Shown: positions 1 to 8,760 of the stretch, one piece after another | Position numbering within the stretch: the stretch's first letter is position 1 | How the letters are laid out: the number at the start of each line of letters is the position of its first letter | Assembly: GCF_001027745.1 (NCBI RefSeq) | Contig: NZ_LECU01000006.1 | Coordinates: 868,001 to 932,000 of the forward strand | Origin: Pedobacter sp. BMA | GTDB taxonomy: Bacteria; Bacteroidota; Bacteroidia; Sphingobacteriales; Sphingobacteriaceae | Reading direction: 5' to 3' | DNA: 64,000 bases | Program-made: the position numbers and the translations under genes | Notes under the pieces: model-generated | What the model was told of the DNA's origin: nothing | Seen by the model: the letters and a program-made list of their open reading frames with translations, nothing else | Database searches by the model: none

Positions 1-1
1 A

Positions 2-1072
2 AATGCAGAATACCGCCAGTTTACAAACTGGGTACGTGACTCGATTGCAGTAACGATGATGGGGATGCCGCAGCAATTTACAGTTACGCCAAGAAACGGT
101 TCTGCTACAGCTGTTGGTGGCGATAAGTATATCGACTGGAAAAAAGTGGGCTACAACGGAGCAAACATTTGGCGTGCAAGAGGAAGAGGTGGCAATCAGG
201 CGCAGCAAAGTCAGTTAGATGGAATGTATTACTCTGGTTTGGACGCCCTTCCAGGTAAAAAAGAATTTGACATCCGTAAATTTGTTTACACATATGCGGA
301 GCTTAACATGGATAAGGCTGCAGCTGGTCATAAAGACCCCAATAGCAAACGTCAAGACTATATCGATCGCTTTACTATTGCCATCTATCCTGATACGATG
401 GTTTGGAAAACCGATTATTCCTATTCGCAAAATGATCCGATGGTTCGCGGTTATTATAACCATCCCTCATATGATGATTATCCTGTTGTTGGTGTGAGCT
501 GGGAACAAGCTAAAGCATTTTCACACTGGAGAACCAGACTTTACGACGGTGTTGCGGCATCAAGAAGATTGCCGGTAGGATCGAGGTCTGACTACAGACT
601 GCCTGCTGAAACTGAGTTTGAATATGCTGCACGTGGGGGCAATACTAAAACCAAGTATCCATGGGGCGGACCATATATCAGAAATACGAAAGGCTGTTTA
701 CAAGCTAACTTTAAACCAGGACGCGGAGATTATTCGAGTGATGGGGGTATTTATACTGTAGGCGTAAGGTCTTACTTCCCGAATGACTATGGCTTGTATA
801 ACATGGCTGGAAACGTTGCCGAGTGGACTTTGACAGCTTATAACAAAAGTGCCTCGCCATTACTTCACGATTTAAACCCAAATTTTACTTATGATGCGGC
901 CGCTGGCGATAGCAAATATAAAAAGCGAAAAGTGGTTAAAGGTGGTTCGTGGAAAGACACTGCTTACTTTTTACAAAATTCAGTTGGAACATATGAATAC
1001 CAGGATACGCAAAGATCTTACATCGGATTCAGATGCGTTTCATCATACCCGGGCACAGATTTAAGAAATTAG
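2..1072 (+). CDS. gldK: GldK, type IX secretion lipoprotein (5' end missing)
   Basis: The reading frame is already open at base 2 (NAEYRQFTNWVRDSIA...), so the lipoprotein signal and N-terminus lie outside the window. What remains is a formylglycine-generating-enzyme (SUMF1/EgtB-like) fold: VGVSWEQAKAFSHW, YRLPAETEFEYAARGG, NMAGNVAEWT, VVKGGSWKD and YIGFRCV occur in the family's order. In the type IX secretion system, GldK forms a periplasmic ring with GldN on the outer membrane. The GldJ paralogue has the same fold, but the directly following gldL, gldM and gldN favour GldK. The gene is first in view of a four-gene operon; the spacer to gldL is 46 bp. Confidence 0.93.
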   Translation, partial: NAEYRQFTNWVRDSIAVTMMGMPQQFTVTPRNGSATAVGGDKYIDWKKVGYNGANIWRARGRGGNQAQQSQLDGMYYSGLDALPGKKEFDIRKFVYTYAELNMDKAAAGHKDPNSKRQDYIDRFTIAIYPDTMVWKTDYSYSQNDPMVRGYYNHPSYDDYPVVGVSWEQAKAFSHWRTRLYDGVAASRRLPVGSRSDYRLPAETEFEYAARGGNTKTKYPWGGPYIRNTKGCLQANFKPGRGDYSSDGGIYTVGVRSYFPNDYGLYNMAGNVAEWTLTAYNKSASPLLHDLNPNFTYDAAAGDSKYKKRKVVKGGSWKDTAYFLQNSVGTYEYQDTQRSYIGFRCVSSYPGTDLRN

Positions 1073-1118
1073 AAACAAACCAAACAAGAACTAAAGACTA
1101 AAGAAAAACATCAATTTT

Positions 1119-1928
1119 ATGGCAGCAAAAAAACAACCAAGCTGGTTACACGTAGCGATTTCATGGGGAGCAAGTATTGTAATTATCGGAGCGTTATTCA
1201 AAATCCTTCACATTGGAGGTATTGTGGGTAATTATATGATAGGTCTTGGTCTTGGCGTAGAGGCTTTCTTATTTTTCTTAACAGGATTTTTTCCACCAGA
1301 ACCTGAACCAGCATGGGAAAAAGTATATCCTGAATTAAGAGAAGATTTTAAAGGTGAATTACCGGTTGCTTCTGCAAGACCTGTTGCAGCTGTTTCTTCA
1401 GCTTCAAATACCGCAGCTTTAGACAAAATGTTATCTGATGCTAAGATCGGTCCTGAATTAATTGAAAGCCTTGGTTCTGGTTTACGTACCTTTGGCGATA
1501 AAGTGAGTTCAATTTCAAATGTTGCTGACGCAGCTACTGCAACGAACGAATTTACAGGTAAAGTTAAAACTGCTTCTGCAGGTTTCGACAGCTTAAGTTC
1601 TTCTTTTGAAAAAGCTACTGCTAATCTGAAAGCTATGGGCGACAGCAATGTTGACACTCAGGCATACCACGATCAGGTAAATAATCTGGCTAAAAATCTT
1701 TCTGCTTTAAATGCAGTATATGAATTAGAGTTACAGGATTCAAGCGCGCACTTAAAATCAATGAATAAGTTCTATTCAAACTTATCACTTACCATGCAGA
1801 ACTTTAATGAATCAATGGAAGATTCAAAACAGTTTAAAGAGGAAGTTAACAAGTTGGCTAAAAACTTATCATCACTTAATGCGATTTATGGTAACATGTT
1901 ATCGGCTATGAATAGCCCGCGTGTTTAA
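1119..1928 (+). CDS. gldL: GldL, type IX secretion/gliding motor inner membrane protein
   Basis: A 269-residue protein with two N-terminal transmembrane helices (about residues 9-30 and 38-58), followed by a long cytoplasmic, probably coiled-coil region rich in Ala, Ser, Asn and Leu. GldL and GldM form the proton-driven motor of the type IX system. The glutamate inside the second helix (E48, in GLGVEAFLFF) matches the membrane glutamate known to matter for GldL function in Flavobacterium. The C-terminal part carries a repeated KLAKNLS(S/A)LNA(I/V)Y motif, at about residues 188-201 and 246-258. It lies between gldK and gldM in the standard order. Confidence 0.95.
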   Translation: MAAKKQPSWLHVAISWGASIVIIGALFKILHIGGIVGNYMIGLGLGVEAFLFFLTGFFPPEPEPAWEKVYPELREDFKGELPVASARPVAAVSSASNTAALDKMLSDAKIGPELIESLGSGLRTFGDKVSSISNVADAATATNEFTGKVKTASAGFDSLSSSFEKATANLKAMGDSNVDTQAYHDQVNNLAKNLSALNAVYELELQDSSAHLKSMNKFYSNLSLTMQNFNESMEDSKQFKEEVNKLAKNLSSLNAIYGNMLSAMNSPRV

Positions 1929-1968
1929 TTATTTAGTTTTTAATTTTAAAAAGAAAGCTACATAACAC

Positions 1969-3504
1969 ATGGCAGGCGGAAAAGAAACAACAAGGCAGCG
2001 GATGATCAATATCATGTATTTGGTATTGTTGGCTATGCTTGCCTTAAACGTATCAGATACAATTTTAGATGCATTCAAAAATATCAACGATAGTTTGGAT
2101 ACTTCGAAAAACAACGTTAATACCAGTATTAATCAGTTATTTTCTGCTTTCGAAAATTCGAAACTGAAAGAAGAGCCTGCTCGTGCTCAACCTATTTACG
2201 AAAAGGCTACTAAAGCTAGAGCAGCTGCTGATGAACTAAATAATTACATTGAGAGTCTAAAGAAAGAATTCACACAAGCAGGTGATGGTATTGATGAGGA
2301 AACAGGAGATCTTGTGAACAGATCTAATCAGGATATTGCTCAGAATATCATGATCAACCAGAAGAAAGCGGATGTTTTGAAAGCGAAAATCAATGACACG
2401 CGTCAGAAATTAATCGCTTTACTTGATCCTCAGGATAGGGTAACTGTTGCCTTCTCGCTTGAAGCAAAGGATCCTGAACGTGCGAGAAAAGGAAACTGGC
2501 AATCTACCTACTTTGGTGAAGGTGTTCCTTTAACTGCTGCAATGACGATTTTAACCAAATTGCAAACAGATACTAAGAATGCGGAGGCTGAGGTAATCAA
2601 AAAATTATTCGGTAACATGGATAAAGCTCAGGTTAACCTGGATCAGTTTGCTGCTGTTGCTGTTGCACCAACATCTTATGTAATTCAGGGACAACCGTAC
2701 ACAGCGGAAGTATTCCTGACAGCAAGTGACTCAAGATCCACTCCTGATATTTCAGTGAACGGAAACAAATTATCCATCAAAGAAGGAAAAGGTACCTATA
2801 CTGGCGGTACCGGTTCTGTAGGTGAATTTACCTGGGTTGGAACAATCCGTGTTCGACAAACTGACGGTCAGGTAAAAGAATACAAAACTCAGCCCCAGAA
2901 ATACCAGGTTGCTAAACCATCGGCAAGTGTATCATCAGACAAGATGAATGTAATTTATGCTGGTATTCCCAACCCATTTTCAGTTTCAGCTGCTGGTTTT
3001 CCTTTAGAAAGTGTGGTTGCAAGTGCATCTGGTGCTTCTCTCAGCAAATCTGGTGCGGGCAAATACAATGTTTTAGCAAGTGGTTCGCAAGTTGGCCAGG
3101 AGGTTTCCATTAATGTTACCGCTAACAGCGGAGGTAAGACGGTAAGTTTAGGTTCTCAAAAGTTTAGGGTAAAAGCTATTCCTGCTCCGATTGCAAAAGT
3201 TGGTGGCAGAATTGGAGGTGATGTTTCGTCGGTACAATTGAAGAGTGAAACTCAGATTGATGCTGATTTGGATGATTTTCCTTTTGATGTAAGCTTTAAG
3301 ATATTAAGATATAAACTAACTGTAATTAAGCCGCGTTCGGAAGCTGTTACAATTCAGGGAAGTGGCGGTAGCTTTGCGGGTGCTGTTAAGAGCGCTATGA
3401 ATGCCATTACTCCAGGATCGAAAGTATTTTTTGATGATATCGTCTCACAAGGACCTGATGGCCGTCAGAAGATTTTACCTTCGGTATCATTCAACGTTAA
3501 ATAA
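1969..3504 (+). CDS. gldM: GldM, type IX secretion/gliding motor periplasmic shaft
   Basis: A 511-residue protein that begins MAGGKETTRQRMINIMYLVL, with one transmembrane helix near residues 12-32. The rest is periplasmic: an alpha-helical domain (about 35-220) followed by beta-rich repeat domains (about 225-511), as in known GldM/PorM shaft proteins. It dimerises around the GldL helices and reaches across the periplasm to the GldK-GldN ring. It starts 40 bp after gldL and ends 6 bp before gldN, so translation is probably coupled. The length fits the family. Confidence 0.95.
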   Translation: MAGGKETTRQRMINIMYLVLLAMLALNVSDTILDAFKNINDSLDTSKNNVNTSINQLFSAFENSKLKEEPARAQPIYEKATKARAAADELNNYIESLKKEFTQAGDGIDEETGDLVNRSNQDIAQNIMINQKKADVLKAKINDTRQKLIALLDPQDRVTVAFSLEAKDPERARKGNWQSTYFGEGVPLTAAMTILTKLQTDTKNAEAEVIKKLFGNMDKAQVNLDQFAAVAVAPTSYVIQGQPYTAEVFLTASDSRSTPDISVNGNKLSIKEGKGTYTGGTGSVGEFTWVGTIRVRQTDGQVKEYKTQPQKYQVAKPSASVSSDKMNVIYAGIPNPFSVSAAGFPLESVVASASGASLSKSGAGKYNVLASGSQVGQEVSINVTANSGGKTVSLGSQKFRVKAIPAPIAKVGGRIGGDVSSVQLKSETQIDADLDDFPFDVSFKILRYKLTVIKPRSEAVTIQGSGGSFAGAVKSAMNAITPGSKVFFDDIVSQGPDGRQKILPSVSFNVK

Positions 3505-3510
3505 AAAGAG

Positions 3511-4437
3511 ATGAAAAGGATTTTAAGCATTGCAATTTTAACGGTATTAACAACAGCGGTCTTCGCACAGAAGAAGCCAACGAAGTTGGCGCCTAAAAAG
3601 CCTGCATCGACGGCTGTTGCACCTGTAGCAGACACAAATACACCTGTTACATTGCCGGTTAATGCTTCAACAGTGAAGAAAAAATTGAAGGTTCCACCGA
3701 AAGATGGATTTTATGCCCGTAAGGATGTTGATAGTACAGAGATGGTTCCATTTGCAGACGTTCGCGAGGAGGATGTTTTCTATGCCAAACGTATCTGGCG
3801 CGAAATCGATCTTCGTGACACTGTAAATTCGGTTTTGAAATCACCAAAGGGAAGATTTATTGACGTGTTGGTTGCTTCGATTAAATCTGAAGAATTAACC
3901 GCTTATTCGCCGATTGATAGTGTTTTAAACGAAGATGATGCATTTCATTCTCCAATGAGCGCAGATTCTGCAGCTAAAGCGGCTTTAGGTACATCTGAAA
4001 TATCGAATAATCAAACCGGAACGGTAACAACAGTGGTAAATGATTTTAATCCTGAATCGTTTCTGAAGTTTCGTATTAAAGAAGACTGGATTTTTGATAC
4101 CAAAAGATCAATTTTCGAACCACGTATTGTGGGTATTGCTCCTTTAAAATACAACGAGCTATCAAAAACGTGGCAGCCGGTATTTTGGGTTTCTTACGAT
4201 GAACTGAGACCAATCATTGCGCACAAAAGATTAATTAACACCAATAATGATGCTTCAAATCTAAGTTTCGACGATTTCTTTATACGTCGCTTATTTGCAA
4301 GCTATATTGTAAAAGAATCAAATCCTGGTGACAACAAAATCAGAGATATTATCAGTGACCCTAAAGAGCGGTTATATGAATCAGAACGGATCAAAAAATC
4401 TGTCCTGGATTATGAACAGGGACTATGGGAATACTAA
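3511..4437 (+). CDS. gldN: GldN, type IX secretion ring component
   Basis: A 308-residue exported protein with an N-terminal signal peptide (MKRILSIAILTVLTTAVFAQ), a basic Lys/Pro/Ala-rich linker (about 21-65), and then the GldN/PorN domain with conserved stretches such as FYAKRIWREIDLRDTVN and FKIRED-like segments around residue 190 (FLKFRIKEDWIFDTKRS). GldN pairs with GldK in the periplasmic ring. It is the last gene of the gldKLMN operon and is followed immediately by a strong hairpin terminator. Confidence 0.94.
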   Translation: MKRILSIAILTVLTTAVFAQKKPTKLAPKKPASTAVAPVADTNTPVTLPVNASTVKKKLKVPPKDGFYARKDVDSTEMVPFADVREEDVFYAKRIWREIDLRDTVNSVLKSPKGRFIDVLVASIKSEELTAYSPIDSVLNEDDAFHSPMSADSAAKAALGTSEISNNQTGTVTTVVNDFNPESFLKFRIKEDWIFDTKRSIFEPRIVGIAPLKYNELSKTWQPVFWVSYDELRPIIAHKRLINTNNDASNLSFDDFFIRRLFASYIVKESNPGDNKIRDIISDPKERLYESERIKKSVLDYEQGLWEY

Positions 4438-4440
4438 AAC

Positions 4441-4471
4441 AAAAAAGCTTCGATGAAATCGAAGCTTTTTT
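4441..4471. terminator. Bidirectional terminator between gldN and uvrC
   Basis: A perfect 14-bp inverted repeat (4441-4454 and 4458-4471, arms AAAAAAGCTTCGAT and its complement) with a 3-nt loop. Runs of A and T flank it, so it can end both the gld operon (plus) and uvrC (minus), which converge here. Confidence 0.9.
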
Positions 4472-4530
4472 GTTTTAAAAGGTTATCAGTTTGGAGGTAA
4501 CGCACCATGTCCTTTCATTCGGTAAAACAC

Positions 4531-6336
4531 TTATTCATTTTCCTTAAAGTATTCTAATAAAGTTACCGTCTGTTTTTTATTGAGAACTTCTGTCAGTTCT
4601 TTTTCTGTAGCTTCACGAATTTTCTTAACCGATTTAAAGTGTTTTAGAAGTTTATCAGCGGTTGTTTTACCAATGCCTTCAATTTGTTCAAGCTCGGTCT
4701 TCAAGGTCCCCTGATCGCGTTTTTTACGGTGAAATGTGATGCCGAAACGGTGGGCCTCATCCCTTAGTTGCTGAATTACTTTTAAAGTCTCTGATTTTTT
4801 ATCCAGGTATAAAGGAAATGAATCGCCAGGATAGAATAGTTCCTCCAGGCGCTTGGCAATACCAATAACCGTTATCTTTTTATCGATGCCTAAAATCTTC
4901 AGGCTTTTTAAGGCGGATGATAGCTGTCCTTTACCACCATCAATAATGATAAGTTGCGGTAGGGTCTGTTCTTCATCCAGCATTCTTTTGTAGCGTCTGA
5001 AAACTGCCTCCTCCATTGTCGCGAAATCATTCGGCCCTTCCACAGTTTTGACGTTGAAATGCCGATAGTCCTTTTTTGAAGGTTTGGCATCTTTAAATAC
5101 CACTATTGCTGATACCGGGTACTTTCCCTGAAAGTTGGAATTATCAAAGCATTCGATGTGTTTAGGCAATTGGGTCAAACGTAAATCCTTCTGCATGGTT
5201 GTCAGTATGCGGTCCGTTCTCAGATCAGGATTTAGTTTCTCGTACTGGTTCAGTTTTTCTTTCTTGAAAAACAATACATTTTTTTGAGAGAGCTCCAGTA
5301 GTTTCTTTTTCTCACCCAGTTTAGGTACCGTAAATTTCAGGCGTTCATCTTCCAGTGAAAGTTCGAAGGGTACAATAATTTCCCTGGAAGTGCTGTTGAA
5401 CTTCGTCCGGAACTCTAGCATAGCGGTGATTAAAAGCTCATCATCGCTCTCGTCCAGTTGCTTTTTAATTTCAATGGTTTGTGTCTGAATGATTGTGCCA
5501 TTCATCACTTTCAAATAGTTTACAAAAGCATACCTTTCATCAGAGGCTATACTCACCACGTCGACGTTGGTAATTGCACTGTTTACAACAGTGGATTTGC
5601 TCTGATATTTTTCAAGCACTTCCAGGCGCCGGGCATACTGATGTGCCATTTCAAAATTAAGCTCTTCAGATGCTTTTTTAATCACGTTTTTTACTTCGCG
5701 GATTACATTTCCGATTTTACCGTTTAGGATTTCTTTTATCTCGCTAATGTTCTGATCGTAGTCTGTTTCACTTTGGTAGGCCTGGCATGGACCTTTGCAG
5801 TTGCCAATCTGGTATTCTAAACAAACCTTGAACTTGCCCTCCTCAATGTTCTTATCTGTTAAGGGGAGTGAACAGGTACGGAGGGGATAGGTTTCTTTAA
5901 TAAGATCTAGGATGGTATGCATCATTCCTATTGAGCCGTAAGGACCGAAATAGGTCGAACCGTCTTTAATCACCTTTCTTGTCCAGTAGATTCTGGGGAA
6001 ATTTTCGTTCTTAACGATAATCCATGGGTAAGTTTTATCGTCTTTTAAATTGATGTTAAATTTGGGCTGATGTTTTTTAATCAAACTATTTTCCAGCAGC
6101 CAGGCGTCAATTTCAGTATCTACGATGGTAAAGGTGATTTTCCTTATCCGTGAAACCAATACCCTTGTTTTTCCGTTGAACTGTTGTTTATCGGTATTAA
6201 AATATGAACCTACCCGATTGCGCAGATCTTTTGCTTTTCCGATATACATTAATTTACCATCAGCATCCCAGTATTGGTATACACCGGGTTTATGGGGGAT
6301 GGCGGTTAACGCGGTTTTGTGGTCGAAAATGCTCAT
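4531..6336 (-). CDS. uvrC: UvrC, excinuclease ABC subunit C
   Basis: A 601-residue nucleotide excision repair nuclease that makes both incisions around a UvrB-bound lesion. Domains in order: a GIY-YIG nuclease (GVYQYWDADGKLMYIGKA, residues 18-35), a Cys cluster (VCLEYQIGNCKGPC, about 172-185), a UVR segment (EELNFEMAHQYARRLEVLEK, about 224-243), the RNase H-like second nuclease (ECFDNSNFQGKYPVSAIV and IIDGGKGQL), and C-terminal helix-hairpin-helix motifs (IEGIGKTTADKLLKHF). A -7 box TATTTTTG lies only 5 nt before the ATG, suggesting a leaderless mRNA. uvrA is in the same window at 53 kb but is not linked. Confidence 0.97.
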   Translation of the reverse strand: MSIFDHKTALTAIPHKPGVYQYWDADGKLMYIGKAKDLRNRVGSYFNTDKQQFNGKTRVLVSRIRKITFTIVDTEIDAWLLENSLIKKHQPKFNINLKDDKTYPWIIVKNENFPRIYWTRKVIKDGSTYFGPYGSIGMMHTILDLIKETYPLRTCSLPLTDKNIEEGKFKVCLEYQIGNCKGPCQAYQSETDYDQNISEIKEILNGKIGNVIREVKNVIKKASEELNFEMAHQYARRLEVLEKYQSKSTVVNSAITNVDVVSIASDERYAFVNYLKVMNGTIIQTQTIEIKKQLDESDDELLITAMLEFRTKFNSTSREIIVPFELSLEDERLKFTVPKLGEKKKLLELSQKNVLFFKKEKLNQYEKLNPDLRTDRILTTMQKDLRLTQLPKHIECFDNSNFQGKYPVSAIVVFKDAKPSKKDYRHFNVKTVEGPNDFATMEEAVFRRYKRMLDEEQTLPQLIIIDGGKGQLSSALKSLKILGIDKKITVIGIAKRLEELFYPGDSFPLYLDKKSETLKVIQQLRDEAHRFGITFHRKKRDQGTLKTELEQIEGIGKTTADKLLKHFKSVKKIREATEKELTEVLNKKQTVTLLEYFKENE

Positions 6337-6341
6337 TGATA

Positions 6342-6349
6342 CAAAAATA
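6342..6349 (-). promoter_or_regulatory. Candidate -7 box of uvrC
   Basis: TATTTTTG on the minus strand matches the Bacteroidota -7 consensus TAnnTTTG. Five bases (TATCA) separate it from the uvrC ATG at 6336. Confidence 0.5.
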
Positions 6350-6363
6350 TGTTTATAAAAAAG

Positions 6364-6391
6364 AAATCTCTAACGATAAAGAAAGAGATTT
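6364..6391 (-). terminator. Terminator of the penicillin-binding protein gene
   Basis: Inverted repeat AAATCTCT (6364-6371) and AGAGATTT (6384-6391), with a 12-nt loop. Read on the minus strand, downstream of the gene ending at 6442, it is followed by a T-rich run. Confidence 0.6.
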
Positions 6392-6441
6392 AGTTTTGTT
6401 TGAAAGTTTTTACCTTTCCTTAGCTGTATCGGTGGTTAGGG

Positions 6442-8661
6442 TTAAAAGCCCAGTTTCTCATCCAGTTCGTTAGTACCTTCTTCCTGTTGCTGGTACTGGT
6501 TACAGTCATAGGTAATGTTAACGCCTGATTTTGGAGCTTCGAAATCAGCATGGCTGATTTTCAGGGCAGGGTTGGCATAAACGCGCTTAATAAACCCTGC
6601 AAAAATAGGCAAAGCAGTGTTTGCACCTTCACCCTGGTTGGTGCTGATGAAGTGAAATGCACGATCTTCACATCCTGTCCAGATTCCTGTTACCAGTTGC
6701 GGGGTAATGGCCATGAACCATCCATCCGAGTTATTTTGCGTGGTACCGGTTTTGCCTCCGATAGGAGCATTTACCTTGTATTTTCCGATAAGCCGGTAGC
6801 CGGTTCCACCAGTCACCACACCTTTAAGCATGCGGGTCATTACGTAAGCAACTTCCTCACTCATTACCGGTTTAGGGATTTCTTTTTGAGAGAAGAGCAC
6901 CACACCATTTTTATCTTCAACCCGTAATAAATAAATAGGTTTGGTATATACACCCTTATTGGCGAAAGCACCATACGCGCCCACCATATTGTAAATGGAT
7001 GAATCAAAAGTTCCCAGGCATATAGATGGGTATGGTGGTACATTGGGAATACCCATTTTTGTAGCCAAGTTTGATACCGCTACCGGCCCCACCTGTTTCA
7101 TCAAATAGGCGGTTACAAAGTTTTGAGAATAGGCAAGTGCTTTTTGCAAGGTAATATTACCTGGAAGTGGTTTGCCAGAATTTCGGGGTGTCCATGGGTC
7201 GCCGAAGCCTTCGATGGTAACAGGCGTATTGTTTACTGAATAGCAGGGCGAGTAACCATTTTCTATAGCGACGGTATAGGTAAATGGTTTAGCAGTAGAG
7301 CCTACTTGTCTGGTTCCCATTTTTACCTGATCGTATTTAAAATGTTCATAGTTAATTCCACCTACCCATGCCTTTACATGGCCATTGGTTGGATCCATAG
7401 ACATCATGGCATTACGCAACAGCATTTTATAATAACGAACAGAGTCGATTGGTTTCATTACCGTATCAATATTTCCCTTCCAGGTGAAAATGGTCATGTC
7501 GGTTTTGGTATTGAAATCTTCAGTAATCTCATCATCCGATTTGCCTTCCAGTTTCAAGGATTTATAGCGGTCGGAACGTTTAATCCCTTGTTCGATCTGT
7601 AAAGTTTTGTCTTTATAAGGGTTTCTGCCTTTCCAGCTACTGATAAATTGCGCCTGTAAAATTTTCATATACTCTTTTTGCGCTTCTTCAGCATAAAGCT
7701 GCATATCATAATTCAGGGTAGTATAGATTTTCAGTCCGTCACGGTCCAGGTCGTACGGTGTTCCATCAGGCTTATTAATTCCCTGATCCTGAAAAATGGC
7801 TTTAATATCGTTTTTCAGTACCGAACGAAAGTATGGTGCAATTCCATCATTCACTGTAGCTGCGTTAAAGTGCAGATCGAGCGGTTTTTCTTTTTGCTCA
7901 TCGAACTCCTGCTGGGTTAATAGCTCTGATTTCACCATCATAGCCATAACGGTATTTCTGCGGTTTCTGGAGCGCTCTGGGTGACGGGTAGGCGAGTACA
8001 TGGTAATTCCCTTTTGCATCCCTACTAAAGTTGCCGCCTGGGTTAAAGTAAGCTGATCCGGGCTGGTATTAAAATATACCCGTGCAGCAGATTTAATTCC
8101 ATAGGCCTGATTACCGAAATCAACGGTATTTAGATACATGGTGATAATTTCTTCCTTCGTGTAGTTTCGCTCCAGCTTAACTGCCACAATCCATTCTTTG
8201 AATTTGGTTAGTACCAGTGAGAAAAAATTAAGGTTAGATTCCCTCGGAAACAAATTTTTGGCCAGTTGTTGCGTAATGGTGCTGGCTCCTTGTTTTTTGC
8301 CTATTAAGTTGTAACCAATAATGGTAAAGGTACGTTTAAAGTCAATTCCGGAGTGTTCTTTAAAACGCGTGTCTTCCGTGGCAATTAAACCGTTAATTAC
8401 GTTTGGTGAGATTTCTTTGTAAGTAACATTAGAACGGTTTTGAACGAAATAAGTTCCGAGGGTACGCCCGTCTTCAGCAATAATTTCTGATGCCTGGTTG
8501 CTTTTTGGGTGTTCGATATCCCTGAATGAGGGCAAAGCTCCAAACAATCCGAAGCCTATCATAGAGATGAAAATTGCAAAGATGCCTATCCCACCGATTA
8601 ATACTTTCCAGATCACTAAACTATATCTTTTTATTTCCTGTGCAGAAAGGGCTTTGTTCAT
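6442..8661 (-). CDS. Class A penicillin-binding protein (PBP1a type)
   Basis: A 739-residue bifunctional peptidoglycan synthase. It has an N-terminal membrane anchor (about 18-40), a GT51 glycosyltransferase domain (IATEDTRFKEHSGIDFKRT with the catalytic Glu; GASTITQQLAKNLF; EEIITMYLNTVDFG) and a transpeptidase domain with the three classic motifs: the serine box GSTAKPFTY, SQN in AYSQNFVTAY, and GGKTGTTQNNSDGWF. It polymerises and cross-links glycan strands on the outer face of the inner membrane. The start ATG fits the position of the membrane anchor. Confidence 0.95.
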   Translation of the reverse strand: MNKALSAQEIKRYSLVIWKVLIGGIGIFAIFISMIGFGLFGALPSFRDIEHPKSNQASEIIAEDGRTLGTYFVQNRSNVTYKEISPNVINGLIATEDTRFKEHSGIDFKRTFTIIGYNLIGKKQGASTITQQLAKNLFPRESNLNFFSLVLTKFKEWIVAVKLERNYTKEEIITMYLNTVDFGNQAYGIKSAARVYFNTSPDQLTLTQAATLVGMQKGITMYSPTRHPERSRNRRNTVMAMMVKSELLTQQEFDEQKEKPLDLHFNAATVNDGIAPYFRSVLKNDIKAIFQDQGINKPDGTPYDLDRDGLKIYTTLNYDMQLYAEEAQKEYMKILQAQFISSWKGRNPYKDKTLQIEQGIKRSDRYKSLKLEGKSDDEITEDFNTKTDMTIFTWKGNIDTVMKPIDSVRYYKMLLRNAMMSMDPTNGHVKAWVGGINYEHFKYDQVKMGTRQVGSTAKPFTYTVAIENGYSPCYSVNNTPVTIEGFGDPWTPRNSGKPLPGNITLQKALAYSQNFVTAYLMKQVGPVAVSNLATKMGIPNVPPYPSICLGTFDSSIYNMVGAYGAFANKGVYTKPIYLLRVEDKNGVVLFSQKEIPKPVMSEEVAYVMTRMLKGVVTGGTGYRLIGKYKVNAPIGGKTGTTQNNSDGWFMAITPQLVTGIWTGCEDRAFHFISTNQGEGANTALPIFAGFIKRVYANPALKISHADFEAPKSGVNITYDCNQYQQQEEGTNELDEKLGF

Positions 8662-8711
8662 TTTGTGTGTTGTTGTTAAAAAATATGCCTCAATAAAAAC
8701 AGATTGAGGGG

Positions 8712-8719
8712 CAAATTTA
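8712..8719 (-). promoter_or_regulatory. Candidate -7 box of the penicillin-binding protein gene
   Basis: TAAATTTG on the minus strand fits TAnnTTTG. It lies 50 nt upstream of the ATG at 8661, so this mRNA would have a normal leader. No clear -33 TTTG was found. Confidence 0.4.
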
Positions 8720-8760
8720 TCAATTTTTAAGAAAGGAAACGGCTGAAGGCGTTTACTATC

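Noticed and set aside
2..1072. Assigning the first gene to GldJ or to a sulfatase-modifying enzyme
   Set aside because: GldJ shares the fold, but the direct link to gldLMN fits GldK; a stand-alone modifying enzyme would not be expected at this position.
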